From contig NZ_BQIP01000014.1 in assembly GCF_021602585.1 (NCBI RefSeq), positions 62,001-126,000 of the forward strand: a stretch of 64,000 nucleotides of DNA, written 5' to 3'. A program made the position numbers and the translations under genes. The notes under the pieces were generated by a model that saw only the letters and a list, made by a program, of their open reading frames with translations, was not told where the DNA came from and did no database searches. Numbering within the stretch: the stretch's first letter is position 1; every line of letters starts with the position of its first letter. Shown here piece after piece: positions 8,086-15,429 of the stretch. Source of the DNA: Pseudomonas faucium (lineage in GTDB: Bacteria > Pseudomonadota > Gammaproteobacteria > Pseudomonadales > Pseudomonadaceae).

Positions 8086-8951
8086 TTCAGGCTCCGCAGG
8101 TTCAGGTCGAGCACCTTGGCGGTGTCGCGCACCACGTTGTAGGCGGCGTCGCTGGTGGGCTGGAAGCCATTGAGCAGGCCCTGGTCGCCCCATGGCACGT
8201 CCTTGATCGCGGCAAAGGCGCCGCGCAGCTTCTGCTGCAGTTCGGGGTCCAGGTTCTTGCGCCAGACCATGGGCGATTCGGGGATGTCGGGCGAGGTCCA
8301 CACCACGCGCAGGTCGTCCTGCTTGACCTGGCCGCTGTTGATCGCCCCGCTGAGGATGCGATCGGCCACGGCGGCGGCGTCGACCTTGCGGTTGGCCACG
8401 GCGAGGATGCTGGCGTCGTGGGAGCCGGAGAAGATCACCCGCGAGAACAGCGCCTGCGGGTCGTGGCCGGCCTGCTCGAGGCCGGCCTTGGGGAACAGGT
8501 GGCCCGAGGCCGAGCTTGGGTCGACGAAGGCGAAGGTATGGCCCTTGAGGTCATCGAGGGTGCGGATCTGGCTGTCCTGGCGGGCAATGATCAGGCTGTG
8601 GTAGGCGCTGCTGGCGGTTTTCTTGGTCACGGCCACGGCGAAGGCTTCGGCCCCGGCGACCTGGTTGGCCAGCACGTAGGAGAACGGGCCGAGGTAGGCG
8701 ACATCCAGCTTGCCGGCGCGCAGGGCTTCGATCACGCCGTTGTAGTCGGTGGCGACGAAGGGCTTTACCGGCATGCCCAGGCGCTGTTGCAGTTGGTCGA
8801 GCACCTGCTGGCTGCTCTTGATCATCGCCTGGGAATCCTCCGAGGGGATCAGGCCGACGGTGAGCACCTGCTGGGCCTGCACCGCTGGCGCGAGCAGCAG
8901 CGGAACCAGGGCGAGCTGGGCAAAGCGGAACAGACGAGCGAAGGAAGTCAT
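8082..8951 (-). CDS. phnD: Phosphonate ABC transporter substrate-binding protein PhnD
   Basis: A 289-residue periplasmic binding protein. Residues 1-26 form a Sec signal peptide cut after AVQA. The mature protein shows the PhnD/PtxB-family segments GLIPSEDSQAM, VATDYNGVIEALRAGKLDVA, YLGPFSYVLA and FVDPSSASGHLFPKAGL; the last two contribute to phosphonate binding in this family. It is the first gene of the minus-strand phosphonate operon, and a PhoB-like palindromic site lies about 45 bases upstream of its start. The precise ligand (2-aminoethyl-, 2-hydroxyethyl- or another phosphonate) cannot be read from sequence. Confidence 0.93.
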   Translation of the reverse strand: MTSFARLFRFAQLALVPLLLAPAVQAQQVLTVGLIPSEDSQAMIKSSQQVLDQLQQRLGMPVKPFVATDYNGVIEALRAGKLDVAYLGPFSYVLANQVAGAEAFAVAVTKKTASSAYHSLIIARQDSQIRTLDDLKGHTFAFVDPSSASGHLFPKAGLEQAGHDPQALFSRVIFSGSHDASILAVANRKVDAAAVADRILSGAINSGQVKQDDLRVVWTSPDIPESPMVWRKNLDPELQQKLRGAFAAIKDVPWGDQGLLNGFQPTSDAAYNVVRDTAKVLDLNLRSLK

Positions 8952-8993
8952 GGGGTTACCGGAGGGGTTGTTGTCGGTAACGCCAAACTAGGG

Positions 8994-9011
8994 CTGTCAT
9001 GTGACAGTCAC
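8994..9011. promoter_or_regulatory. PhoB-box-like palindrome between phnD and the divergent LysR gene
   Basis: The sequence CTGTCATGTGACAGTCAC contains a perfect CTGTCA/TGACAG palindrome and also fits two direct Pho-box halves 11 bases apart (CTGTCAT then CAGTCAC, one mismatch). It could bind PhoB under phosphate limitation, or serve as the operator of the divergently encoded LysR regulator. Position is about 43 bases from phnD and 52 from the LysR gene. Confidence 0.45.
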
Positions 9012-9062
9012 CGCATCAGTTCAATATCGGTTTTCCCAGCCAACCATTCAAAGGATCTATGG

Positions 9063-9941
9063 ATGTCCACGGCCCGCCTGCGCACCTTTCTCGCCGTTGC
9101 CCGCCATGCCAGCTTCAGTGCCGGTGCCAGAGCCATCGGCTTGAGCCAGCCGACCGCTACCAACCAGATCCAGGGGTTGGAGCGCGAGTTCAACGTCGAA
9201 CTGTTCCATCGGCGCGGCCGGCGCATCGAGCTGACCGACGTGGGCCGGGCACTGCTGCCGATCGCCCAGCAGCTGTCGATGCTCGAGACCGAGGCGGCGG
9301 GGCTGCTCAAGGACTCGGGCAAGCTCAACCGCGGGCATTTGAAGCTGGGTGCGGTGGGCCCGTTTCATGTGATCGAGATGGTGGACCACTATTGCCGGGA
9401 ATACCCGCAGATCGAGGTTTCGATCCGCATCGGCAACTCGGCCTCGGTGCTCGAAGACCTGGAAAACTACGTGATCGACATCGGTGTGCTGGCGGGGCTG
9501 CACGATGACCCCAACTTCGTCGCGCACCTTTACGCGCGCCACCCGGTGGTGCTGTTCGCCCATGTCGAGCACCCGTTTGCGCGCCATGACCAGGTGCCGT
9601 TGCAGGCCTTGCAAGGCCAGCGCCTGCTGCGCCGCGAAAGCGGTTCGACCACCCGCCTGGCGCTGGAGCGGGCCCTGGAGCGGGCCCAGGTGACGCCGAA
9701 GGTGGCCATGGAAATCGGCAGCCGCGAGGCCTTGCGCGAGGCGGTGATCCGGCGCCTGGGCATTGGGGCGGTGTCGGAGGCGGAATACATCGCCGACCCG
9801 CAACTGAAGATGATCCGCATCGAGGGCGACCCGGTCTGCACCGAAACCTACCTGTATCACCTGGTCGAGCGCAGCAATAACCAGATCGTCAGGTCGTTTC
9901 AGCACTGCTTGAAACCGCAAATGAAATCTTTGCATGAGTGA
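9063..9941 (+). CDS. LysR-family regulator, divergent from the phosphonate operon
   Basis: A 292-residue LysR protein. The winged helix-turn-helix covers about residues 5-60 (FLAVARHASFSAGARAIGLS then QPTATNQIQGLEREF), and the effector domain starts near residue 90 (HLKLGAVGPFHVIEMVDHYC). The ATG at 9063 is preceded by AAAGGA at a normal distance; the open frame extends much further upstream only because it is antisense to phnD. Divergent transcription from phnDCE makes it the likely transcriptional activator of that operon. Phosphonate regulators of this type in Pseudomonas respond to 2-aminoethylphosphonate; the ligand here is not known. Confidence 0.88.
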   Translation: MSTARLRTFLAVARHASFSAGARAIGLSQPTATNQIQGLEREFNVELFHRRGRRIELTDVGRALLPIAQQLSMLETEAAGLLKDSGKLNRGHLKLGAVGPFHVIEMVDHYCREYPQIEVSIRIGNSASVLEDLENYVIDIGVLAGLHDDPNFVAHLYARHPVVLFAHVEHPFARHDQVPLQALQGQRLLRRESGSTTRLALERALERAQVTPKVAMEIGSREALREAVIRRLGIGAVSEAEYIADPQLKMIRIEGDPVCTETYLYHLVERSNNQIVRSFQHCLKPQMKSLHE

Positions 9942-9999
9942 ACTTGAGTGTTTCCCATAAGCAGACTAATACTTAAGCACTGCCGGAAGAGGGATGGTC

Positions 10000-10227
10000 A
10001 TGCAGATTCGATTCGTTGTGGTGCCCGCCGTACCCCGCCAGAAGGAGGTATTTCCGCGACGCATCGGCTTTCCCAGCGTGCTGGGGGAGGGGTATGACCT
10101 GTATGACACGCAGGACAAGGTTCGCCTGAGCCTGAATTTCCCGACGCGCGCTGAAGCGGAGTTCGACTGTGCATGCCGCAATGGTTGCCAGGATGCCAAT
10201 GAGGCAAGTGTCGTGGGGAGTGTTTGA
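10000..10227 (+). CDS. Small hypothetical protein
   Basis: A 75-residue frame starting MQIRFVVVPAV, with AGAGGG six bases before the chosen ATG; a second in-frame ATG is two codons upstream. The protein is soluble, with an N-terminal beta-like stretch and two cysteines near the C-terminus (CACRNGC). I do not recognise a family. Codon usage looks coding over the first 60 residues. It stands between a LysR gene and a REP/RAYT element. The last 12 codons could be an extension caused by nearby REP insertion. Confidence 0.5.
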   Translation: MQIRFVVVPAVPRQKEVFPRRIGFPSVLGEGYDLYDTQDKVRLSLNFPTRAEAEFDCACRNGCQDANEASVVGSV

Positions 10228-10255
10228 GGGTTGGCAGGAGATCGTTTGTGTTGGT

Positions 10256-10479
10256 GAGATCGCGCGCCGCCCGCGCGGCGCATCGCGGATAAATCCGCTC
10301 CTACATTTGTTGCAACGTGCCACGGTCTGTCAGGCCATGGTTGTCCGCTTTTAGCGCCCGCCGAGAAATCGCGTCGTGCCCCCAAGGCTGACAACCATGG
10401 CCTATCAGGCATAGGTACGTTGCAACAAATGTAGGAGCGGATTTATCCGCGATGCGCCGCGCGGGCGGCGCGCGATCTC
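10256..10479. repeat. REP pair with perfect 63-bp inverted arms
   Basis: Left arm 10256-10318 and right arm 10417-10479 are exact reverse complements. Each includes a REP-like core (GCGGATAAATCCGCTCCTAC). Within the 98-base spacer a further 14-bp inverted repeat (AGGCCATGGTTGTC and its complement) is present. The transcript could fold into one very long hairpin. It lies just downstream of the RAYT gene, as expected for a REP doublet mobilised by that transposase. Confidence 0.9.
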
Positions 10480-10515
10480 ATGGGCCCCATTCATCCCATG
10501 ACGGCCACTGGGCCA

Positions 10516-10971
10516 TCACACCCAAACCGCATCCCAATGCGGATAATCTCCCACCTTCTCCACCAACCCAGCTCTCAAGGGATTGGCAATGATGTATCTG
10601 GCGGCCATCACCACATCCTCTTCCCGGCGCAAGGCGCGATCGTGATAGCCAGCTTGCCAAACGGGAACAGATCGGCACCCGGCTTTGCGCAACATATGGC
10701 TTGATCGAGCCTTGAAGCGGCGCATCAAGTTACTCAGCGTTTCATCCTTCAGCGCGATCAGCCAATGAACATGGTCAGGCATAACTACCCAGGCCAGTGA
10801 CTGGCAGCTGTTTTCTTGGTCAGCCTGGCGAAGGTGCCTTATCACTGTCCGGGCATGTTGGAAATCCAGGAACAAGGGACGGCGTTGTTGGGTGACGGTG
10901 GAAAGCAGGTAGATTCGGCCGGGTTCAGAGCATCTGCCGCGACGGAGCAGACAACCTTTGGGGCTGGGCAT
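10516..10971 (-). CDS. REP-associated tyrosine transposase (RAYT)
   Basis: A 151-residue IS200/IS605-like Y1 transposase domain. The metal-binding HUH motif is MPDHVHWL, and the candidate catalytic tyrosine lies in AARYIIANPLRAGLV near the C-terminus, both diagnostic of RAYT proteins. RAYTs are single-copy chromosomal enzymes that nick and join REP hairpins. REP sequences lie on both sides (10256-10479 and 11099-11135), so the whole segment is a REPtron-like unit. No second IS copy or target-site duplication is evident. It is full length for the family and probably active or recently so. Confidence 0.92.
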   Translation of the reverse strand: MPSPKGCLLRRGRCSEPGRIYLLSTVTQQRRPLFLDFQHARTVIRHLRQADQENSCQSLAWVVMPDHVHWLIALKDETLSNLMRRFKARSSHMLRKAGCRSVPVWQAGYHDRALRREEDVVMAARYIIANPLRAGLVEKVGDYPHWDAVWV

Positions 10972-11098
10972 GTGATCATCTGTGAATGGGGTGTTCTGGA
11001 CAGCCTAGCGGTGGTGATTTTTCGGGGAGCAAGGTTCTTTTGCAGGATGTGAGGCCAGGTGTTCGGGGTTAGAGATTTTGCGCCCATGCGATCGCGCG

Positions 11099-11135
11099 GC
11101 CTTTGTAGGAGCGGATTCATCCGCGATGAGGCCAG
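11099..11135. repeat. REP element
   Basis: The core TAGGAGCGGATTCATCCGCG followed by ATGAGGCC is a variant of the REP seen in the 63-bp arms 600 bases away, with TTC in place of TTT at the hairpin tip. It marks the upstream side of the RAYT gene. Confidence 0.75.
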
Positions 11136-11224
11136 CCCAGCCAACACAAATCCCAACGCAATGGAACTGCCCCAACCCCACCCGAGTCGCATCCTTTAAC
11201 CCTCGCAAAAAAAGGATGTCGGCA

Positions 11225-11497
11225 ATGAAAACCATCACTCGACTGTTCACCGGCCTCGCCCTGGTCGGCGCACTGGGCGCTTCTGCAGCCTGGGCCGATC
11301 AACCCGGCGCCGACTGGACCGTGACCAAGGACCAGGCCGAAGCCACGCTCAAGGGCGCCGGCTACACCCAGATCACCAAGATCGAAGCCGATGACGGCCA
11401 TTGGGAAGGGGAAGGCATGAAGGCGGACGGCAAACGCTACGAATTCCACGTCGACCCGCACACCGGCGCCATCACCAAAGACGAACTGGATAACTGA
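11225..11497 (+). CDS. PepSY-domain periplasmic protein
   Basis: A 90-residue exported protein: a signal peptide of about 24 residues ending ASAAWA, then one PepSY-like domain (TKDQAEATLKGAGYTQITKI, then KRYEFHVDPHTGAITKDEL). PepSY proteins are small periplasmic modules proposed to modulate peptidases or signalling; many Pseudomonas encode such stand-alone copies. The ATG at 11225 is chosen over one three codons upstream because AAGGA lies nine bases before it. It is monocistronic, with the convergent lhgO downstream. Confidence 0.85.
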   Translation: MKTITRLFTGLALVGALGASAAWADQPGADWTVTKDQAEATLKGAGYTQITKIEADDGHWEGEGMKADGKRYEFHVDPHTGAITKDELDN

Positions 11498-11550
11498 CCC
11501 GCCGCCCCGTTCGCCCGGCCTGAATGCCGACCGGGCGAACGGCGCGGTGC

Positions 11551-12792
11551 TCACACCGCCTGTGCGTGCGGCACCTGCACCGTGGTCTTGTTCAGGTCAC
11601 CACCCACCTGCTCCTGAACCTTGGACACGATGTACGCCCCGATCGGTATCGCCGAGGTCGCCGCCGGCGACGGTGCATTGCACACGTTCACGCTGCGCGC
11701 CGTGTTCACGAACAGGAAGTCGTCGATCAGCTTGCCTTCGTTGGACACCGCCTGCGCCCGCACCCCGGCCGGGTAGGGCTTCAAGTCTGCCTTGGTCAGG
11801 CTCGGGCAGTACTTCTGCACGGTCTTGAGGTAGGCGCCCTTGAGCAGCGAATTCTTCATCTCGATCAGCCCCGGGCGCAGGTTGTCGCGCAGCACTTTGC
11901 GGATGCCGCGGTGGCCAAGCATGCTGCCCAGGTCGCTCAAGGAGATGTCGGACTTGCGATAACCCTCGCGCTTCATCGCCAGCACCGCGTTCGGCCCGAC
12001 CGTGACCGTGCCATCGATCATCCGCGTCAGGTGCACGCCCAAAAACGGCATCGACGGGTCGGGGATCGGGTAGATCAGGTGGTTGACGATCTGGTTGTGC
12101 TGCGGCGGCAGCAGGTAGTACTCGCCCCGGAACGGGCAGATGGTGAAGCTCGGCTGCACGCCGAGCATGCGCACGATGCGGTCGGCCATCAGCCCCGAGC
12201 ACGACACCAGGTAGCGGGTGCTGTAGGTGCCGCGGTTGCTGCTGACGACGATCGAGTCGGCGCGCTCGACCAGGCCGGTGACCTCGGTGTCGAACTGCAC
12301 CGTGCCGCCTTTGTTCTGGAATTCCTTGCTCATCTGCGCGGTTACGGCGGCATAGTTCACGATGCCGCTGGAAGGCACGAAGATGCCGCCCAAACCGACG
12401 ATATTGGGCTCGCGCTCGCGCAGCTCGCCAGCCGACAGCCAGTGACGCTCCAGGCCATTGGCCGCGGTGCGCTCCCACAGCGCGCGCATGCGCTCCATCT
12501 CCAGCTCGTTGGTGGCGACCAGCAGCTTGCCGCACTCGTCGTAGGCGATGCCGTGCTCATCGCAGAAGCGTTTGGTGGCCTTGTTGCCCTCCAGGCAGAA
12601 CTTCGCCTTCAGGCTGCCGGGCGTGTAGTAGACGCCGGCATGGATCACGCCACTGTTATGGCCAGTCTGGTGCTGCGCCGGGCCGCTTTCCTTTTCCAGC
12701 AGCAGCATGCGTGCGTGCGGGTACTGGTCGGCCAGCTGCATCGCCGTCGACATGCCGACGATGCCGCCCCCGATGATCACGAAATCGTACAT
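11551..12792 (-). CDS. lhgO: L-2-hydroxyglutarate dehydrogenase/oxidase LhgO
   Basis: A 413-residue DAO-superfamily flavoprotein that oxidises L-2-hydroxyglutarate to 2-oxoglutarate, passing electrons to the quinone pool. FAD binding is shown by DFVIIGGGIVGMSTAMQLA at the N-terminus. The segment HQTGHNSGVIHAGVYYTPGS is characteristic of LhgO and L2HGDH. The C-terminal flavin segment is CNAPSPAATSAIPIGAYI. It follows glaH by 55 bp on the same strand. Together they form the glutarate hydroxylase route of lysine and cadaverine breakdown: glutarate to L-2-hydroxyglutarate to 2-oxoglutarate. The start is the ATG at 12792, at the Rossmann fold boundary. Confidence 0.95.
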   Translation of the reverse strand: MYDFVIIGGGIVGMSTAMQLADQYPHARMLLLEKESGPAQHQTGHNSGVIHAGVYYTPGSLKAKFCLEGNKATKRFCDEHGIAYDECGKLLVATNELEMERMRALWERTAANGLERHWLSAGELREREPNIVGLGGIFVPSSGIVNYAAVTAQMSKEFQNKGGTVQFDTEVTGLVERADSIVVSSNRGTYSTRYLVSCSGLMADRIVRMLGVQPSFTICPFRGEYYLLPPQHNQIVNHLIYPIPDPSMPFLGVHLTRMIDGTVTVGPNAVLAMKREGYRKSDISLSDLGSMLGHRGIRKVLRDNLRPGLIEMKNSLLKGAYLKTVQKYCPSLTKADLKPYPAGVRAQAVSNEGKLIDDFLFVNTARSVNVCNAPSPAATSAIPIGAYIVSKVQEQVGGDLNKTTVQVPHAQAV

Positions 12793-12847
12793 GGGTGTGT
12801 TCCTTGAAGCTGGCCTCGGCGCTCTTACGCCGAGGCCAGCTTGCACG

Positions 12848-13834
12848 TTAGTTGGAGGTCTGGCCGCGGTGGTGTTCCATTTTCGGGAAGCTGAAGTAGC
12901 CACGCTGGCGCATCAGTTCGCGGCGCAGGCCCGGGTGGGCGACGAAGCGGTCACGGCCATGCAGCCAGAACAGGTTGTTGATCAGCAGGAACGAGCCGAC
13001 CGCCACCGGGATCGACACCTTGCTCACGCTGTTCTCCAGCGATTCGCCCAGCTGGAACAGCCAGGTGCCTTCCTCGAAGTTGTCCGGCTGCACGAACTGG
13101 TCGATGTAGCGCATGGTCGGGCGGCCCACCGCGTCGGTGTCGAACACCGCGTGGAACACGTCCTCGCGGGTGTTCTTGCTCGGCGGTGCGGTCCAGCGCA
13201 TCACGCGGCGCGCCAGCGGGTGCTTGTAGAAGGTGTCCAGCTCAGCCCAGTCGTCCAGGTGCTGCAGCAGCGAGTTGCCACCCTCCATGTTCTGCTCGTC
13301 GATCTTCATCATCAGCACGTAGTCGGTGATCTGGTTGACGAAGGTGCCGTCGTTGTGCAGCTCCATTACCCGGTGCGGCTGGCGCAGGTAGCTGTCGGAG
13401 TTGTCGATGTTCTCGACCACGAAGCGCGCATAGAACTGGCCGCTCATGGCATCGAAGTTGGAACGGCCCAGCAGGTGCGCCACGGCGGTGGAGAGCTTCA
13501 CCATGTCTTCGGCCTGGGCAACGCTGTCCAGGCCCTCGGGCACCACCAGCAGGCCGCCGGTGCCGCGGTCGAGCAGGGTGTTGACGATGACCGGGCGCAG
13601 GGTGCCCTGGCAGATGTCATCGAGGATCTTGCCCACCTGGAAGCGCAGGAACGACTTGTACTCCAGCGCCTGCACCGGCCACTGGGCGACTGCCGCGACG
13701 AAGGCCTCGACGGTCTGCTTGCTCAAACGCAGCTCCAGCAGGCGGTCGGACTGCGGCGTCGATTGCAGGGTGAAACCGTGCAGCAGGGCAGGTTGCTCGA
13801 GGGCAGGCATATCGATGCGGGTGATGGCGTTCAT
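12848..13834 (-). CDS. glaH: Glutarate 2-hydroxylase GlaH (CsiD)
   Basis: A 328-residue Fe(II)/2-oxoglutarate-dependent dioxygenase that hydroxylates glutarate to L-2-hydroxyglutarate. The iron ligands are visible as His160 and Asp162 in [10 protein letters not shown] and His292 in FWLHGRDRF, at the same positions as in E. coli CsiD. The 2-oxoglutarate-binding region [12 protein letters not shown] follows. It is the promoter-proximal gene of the glaH-lhgO pair and is divergent from a GntR regulator. In E. coli the locus continues into gabDTP; here it does not, and a polyamine cluster lies on the other side of the regulator. Confidence 0.95.
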   Translation of the reverse strand: MNAITRIDMPALEQPALLHGFTLQSTPQSDRLLELRLSKQTVEAFVAAVAQWPVQALEYKSFLRFQVGKILDDICQGTLRPVIVNTLLDRGTGGLLVVPEGLDSVAQAEDMVKLSTAVAHLLGRSNFDAMSGQFYARFVVENIDNSDSYLRQPHRVMELHNDGTFVNQITDYVLMMKIDEQNMEGGNSLLQHLDDWAELDTFYKHPLARRVMRWTAPPSKNTREDVFHAVFDTDAVGRPTMRYIDQFVQPDNFEEGTWLFQLGESLENSVSKVSIPVAVGSFLLINNLFWLHGRDRFVAHPGLRRELMRQRGYFSFPKMEHHRGQTSN

Positions 13835-13894
13835 GGCGGCTCCTGGGGATCAACTGGTCAAGTGATGGCGCCAAAATATCGCTGAAAATTCAAA

Positions 13895-13907
13895 ATGTCT
13901 ACATTTT
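13895..13907. promoter_or_regulatory. CsiR-like operator motif in the glaH-csiR intergenic region
   Basis: ATGTCTACATTTT fits ATGT-N5-TTTT, a form of the operator described for E. coli CsiR as I recall it. A degenerate second copy follows near 13927. The site is about 60 bases upstream of glaH and about 95 upstream of the GntR gene, in a strikingly AT-rich stretch, so it could repress both. Assignment is inference. Confidence 0.4.
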
Positions 13908-14000
13908 CGTAAAACGTAATAATTAAATGTTTTTGTTAACGTTCTGCGTTGCCTGGTCGAGTTCGGTATGATAGGCGCGCCTTGCAAGAGAGCCCTGTGG

Positions 14001-14693
14001 ATGGACCTGACCGATCTCGCTGAAACCACCTCCGATGCTGCCTATGCGCGCTTGAAGAGCGACATTCTCCGTGGCGCCTACCGCCCCGGCGAAAAGCTGC
14101 TGATGAGCGCCCTCAAAGACCGCTATGCCGTCGGCGTCGGGCCGATGCGCGAGGTGCTGGCGCGGCTGGTGGGCGAGCGGCTGGTCAGCGCCATCAACCA
14201 GAAAGGCTACCGGGTGGCGACCATGTCGCTGGACGAGATGGTCGATGTCTACAAGGCCCGTGCCCACCTGGAGGCGCTGATCGTCGGCCTGGCGGTGGAG
14301 AAGGGCGATGAAGCCTGGGAGGCGTCCATCGTGGCCACCTCGCACACGCTGTCGAAGGTGGTCGAGCTGCATACCCCGCAGGAAATGGTCGATGTCTGGG
14401 ATGCCCGGCACAAGGCCTTCCACAACGCCATCGCCAGTGGTTGCGGGTCCAAGAGCCTGCTGCAGGCGCGGGCCTTTCTCCAGGACCAGGCCGAGCGCTA
14501 CCGGCAGATCTGGCTCAAGCGCACGGTGCTGTCGGAAGAGGCCTTGCGCCTCAAGCGCGAGGAGCATGCCGAACTGGTCGGCACCATCCTCGGGCGCGAT
14601 GCGGCCAAGGCCAGCAAGATGATGCTGGAGCACCTGATGACCCCGGTGCCGATCATCACCCGCATCATCGAGCGTGAAGCCGACATTCTCTAA
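14001..14693 (+). CDS. csiR: GntR/FCD-family regulator, CsiR-like
   Basis: A 230-residue GntR regulator of the FadR/FCD class. The winged HTH spans about residues 10-75 (YARLKSDILRGAYRPGEKLL ... GVGPMREVLARLVGERLVSA). The all-helical FCD domain contains the ligand/metal-binding pattern (ARHKAFHNAIASGCGS, then EEHAELVGTILGRDA). Divergence from glaH-lhgO matches CsiR, which represses the glutarate operon and is released by glutarate. The ATG at 14001 follows a weak ribosome binding site; an upstream in-frame ATG at 13968 would add 11 residues and is less likely. Confidence 0.85.
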   Translation: MDLTDLAETTSDAAYARLKSDILRGAYRPGEKLLMSALKDRYAVGVGPMREVLARLVGERLVSAINQKGYRVATMSLDEMVDVYKARAHLEALIVGLAVEKGDEAWEASIVATSHTLSKVVELHTPQEMVDVWDARHKAFHNAIASGCGSKSLLQARAFLQDQAERYRQIWLKRTVLSEEALRLKREEHAELVGTILGRDAAKASKMMLEHLMTPVPIITRIIEREADIL

Positions 14694-14727
14694 CCACGCC
14701 GCTATCACCCCCTCATTGCCCTGATGT

Positions 14728-14758
14728 CGCGAGCGCCGGAATGCACCCGGCGCTCGCG
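14728..14758 (+). terminator. Strong hairpin after csiR
   Basis: CGCGAGCGCCGG and its exact complement CCGGCGCTCGCG enclose a 7-base loop 35 bases after the csiR stop. There is no T-run, so it is at best an atypical terminator or a transcript-stabilising hairpin. Confidence 0.45.
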
Positions 14759-14783
14759 ATCGTGTGTCCGCGTCGCTTGACTC

Positions 14784-14831
14784 GTGAAATTTTTCATGTA
14801 TTTTTTCATGAAAAATAAGTCCAATAATTTC
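14784..14831 (+). promoter_or_regulatory. Conserved promoter/operator block upstream of the first XRE-cupin gene
   Basis: An AT-rich block reading GTGAAATTTTTCATGTATTT, then a TTCATGAAAA inverted segment, then CCAATAATTTC. Nearly the same arrangement recurs at 19096-19132 in front of the second regulator copy. TTTTTCATG...CATGAAAAA gives partial dyad symmetry, suitable for binding a dimeric XRE protein. Probably an autoregulatory site. Confidence 0.55.
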
Positions 14832-14847
14832 ACGGTGGTGCTGAGCG

Positions 14848-15402
14848 ATGACGATGCACGAAGAGGTCGAAGCCCTGGCGATCCTCATTCACGACTTGCG
14901 CAAGTTCAAGAACCTGACGCTGGGCGAGCTGGCCGAGCGCGTCGATCGTTCGGTGGGGTTTCTGTCCCAGGTAGAGCGGGGCGTGTCGCGCCCCACCGTG
15001 GCCGACCTGACCGCCATCAGCGAAACGCTCGGTGTTTCCACCGCGTACTTCTACAACCTGAGCAAGCCGCGTGAAGTCAGCTGGGTCACCCGCCCCCACG
15101 AGCGGCGCACCTTGTACCTGGCCTCGGGCATCACCGACGTGCTGGCCTCGCCGACCATCGCGGGCGCCTTTTCTATGCTCGACAGCCGCCTGGAGCCAGG
15201 CGCGACCAGTGGCGAGCAGTACCTGAGCGACCGCTCCGAGCAGGGCTGCTTCGTCCTCGAGGGCGAACTGACGGTGTGGCTCGACGATGGCGAGCCGGTG
15301 ACCCTGCAGGCCAACGACAGCTTCCAGCTCAACCCCCACGCGCATTTCCGTTACGCCAACCTGACGGACAAGCTGACCCGCGTGCTCTGGGTTTTCAATT
15401 GA
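14848..15402 (+). CDS. XRE-cupin regulator of polyamine catabolism (PuuR/PauR-like), copy 1
   Basis: A 184-residue protein with an N-terminal XRE helix-turn-helix at about residues 12-66 (LTLGELAERVDRSVGFLSQV, then ERGVSRPTVADLTAISETLG) and a C-terminal cupin at about residues 105-180 (LEPGATSGEQYLSDRSEQGC then FVLEGELTVWLDDGEPVTLQ). This architecture is that of PuuR and PauR, repressors released by putrescine or gamma-glutamyl intermediates. It precedes the ligase gene by 27 bp and is probably cotranscribed. ATG 14848 and ATG 14854 are both possible; the second aligns with the start of copy 2. It is closely similar to copy 2 throughout. Confidence 0.88.
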   Translation: MTMHEEVEALAILIHDLRKFKNLTLGELAERVDRSVGFLSQVERGVSRPTVADLTAISETLGVSTAYFYNLSKPREVSWVTRPHERRTLYLASGITDVLASPTIAGAFSMLDSRLEPGATSGEQYLSDRSEQGCFVLEGELTVWLDDGEPVTLQANDSFQLNPHAHFRYANLTDKLTRVLWVFN

Positions 15403-15429
15403 ATTCGTTCACATAACAAGGATAAGAAG

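Noticed and set aside
10516-10971. Insertion sequence of the IS200 type
   Set aside because: The protein is a RAYT: single gene between REPs, no paired second orf and no clear element ends beyond the REPs.
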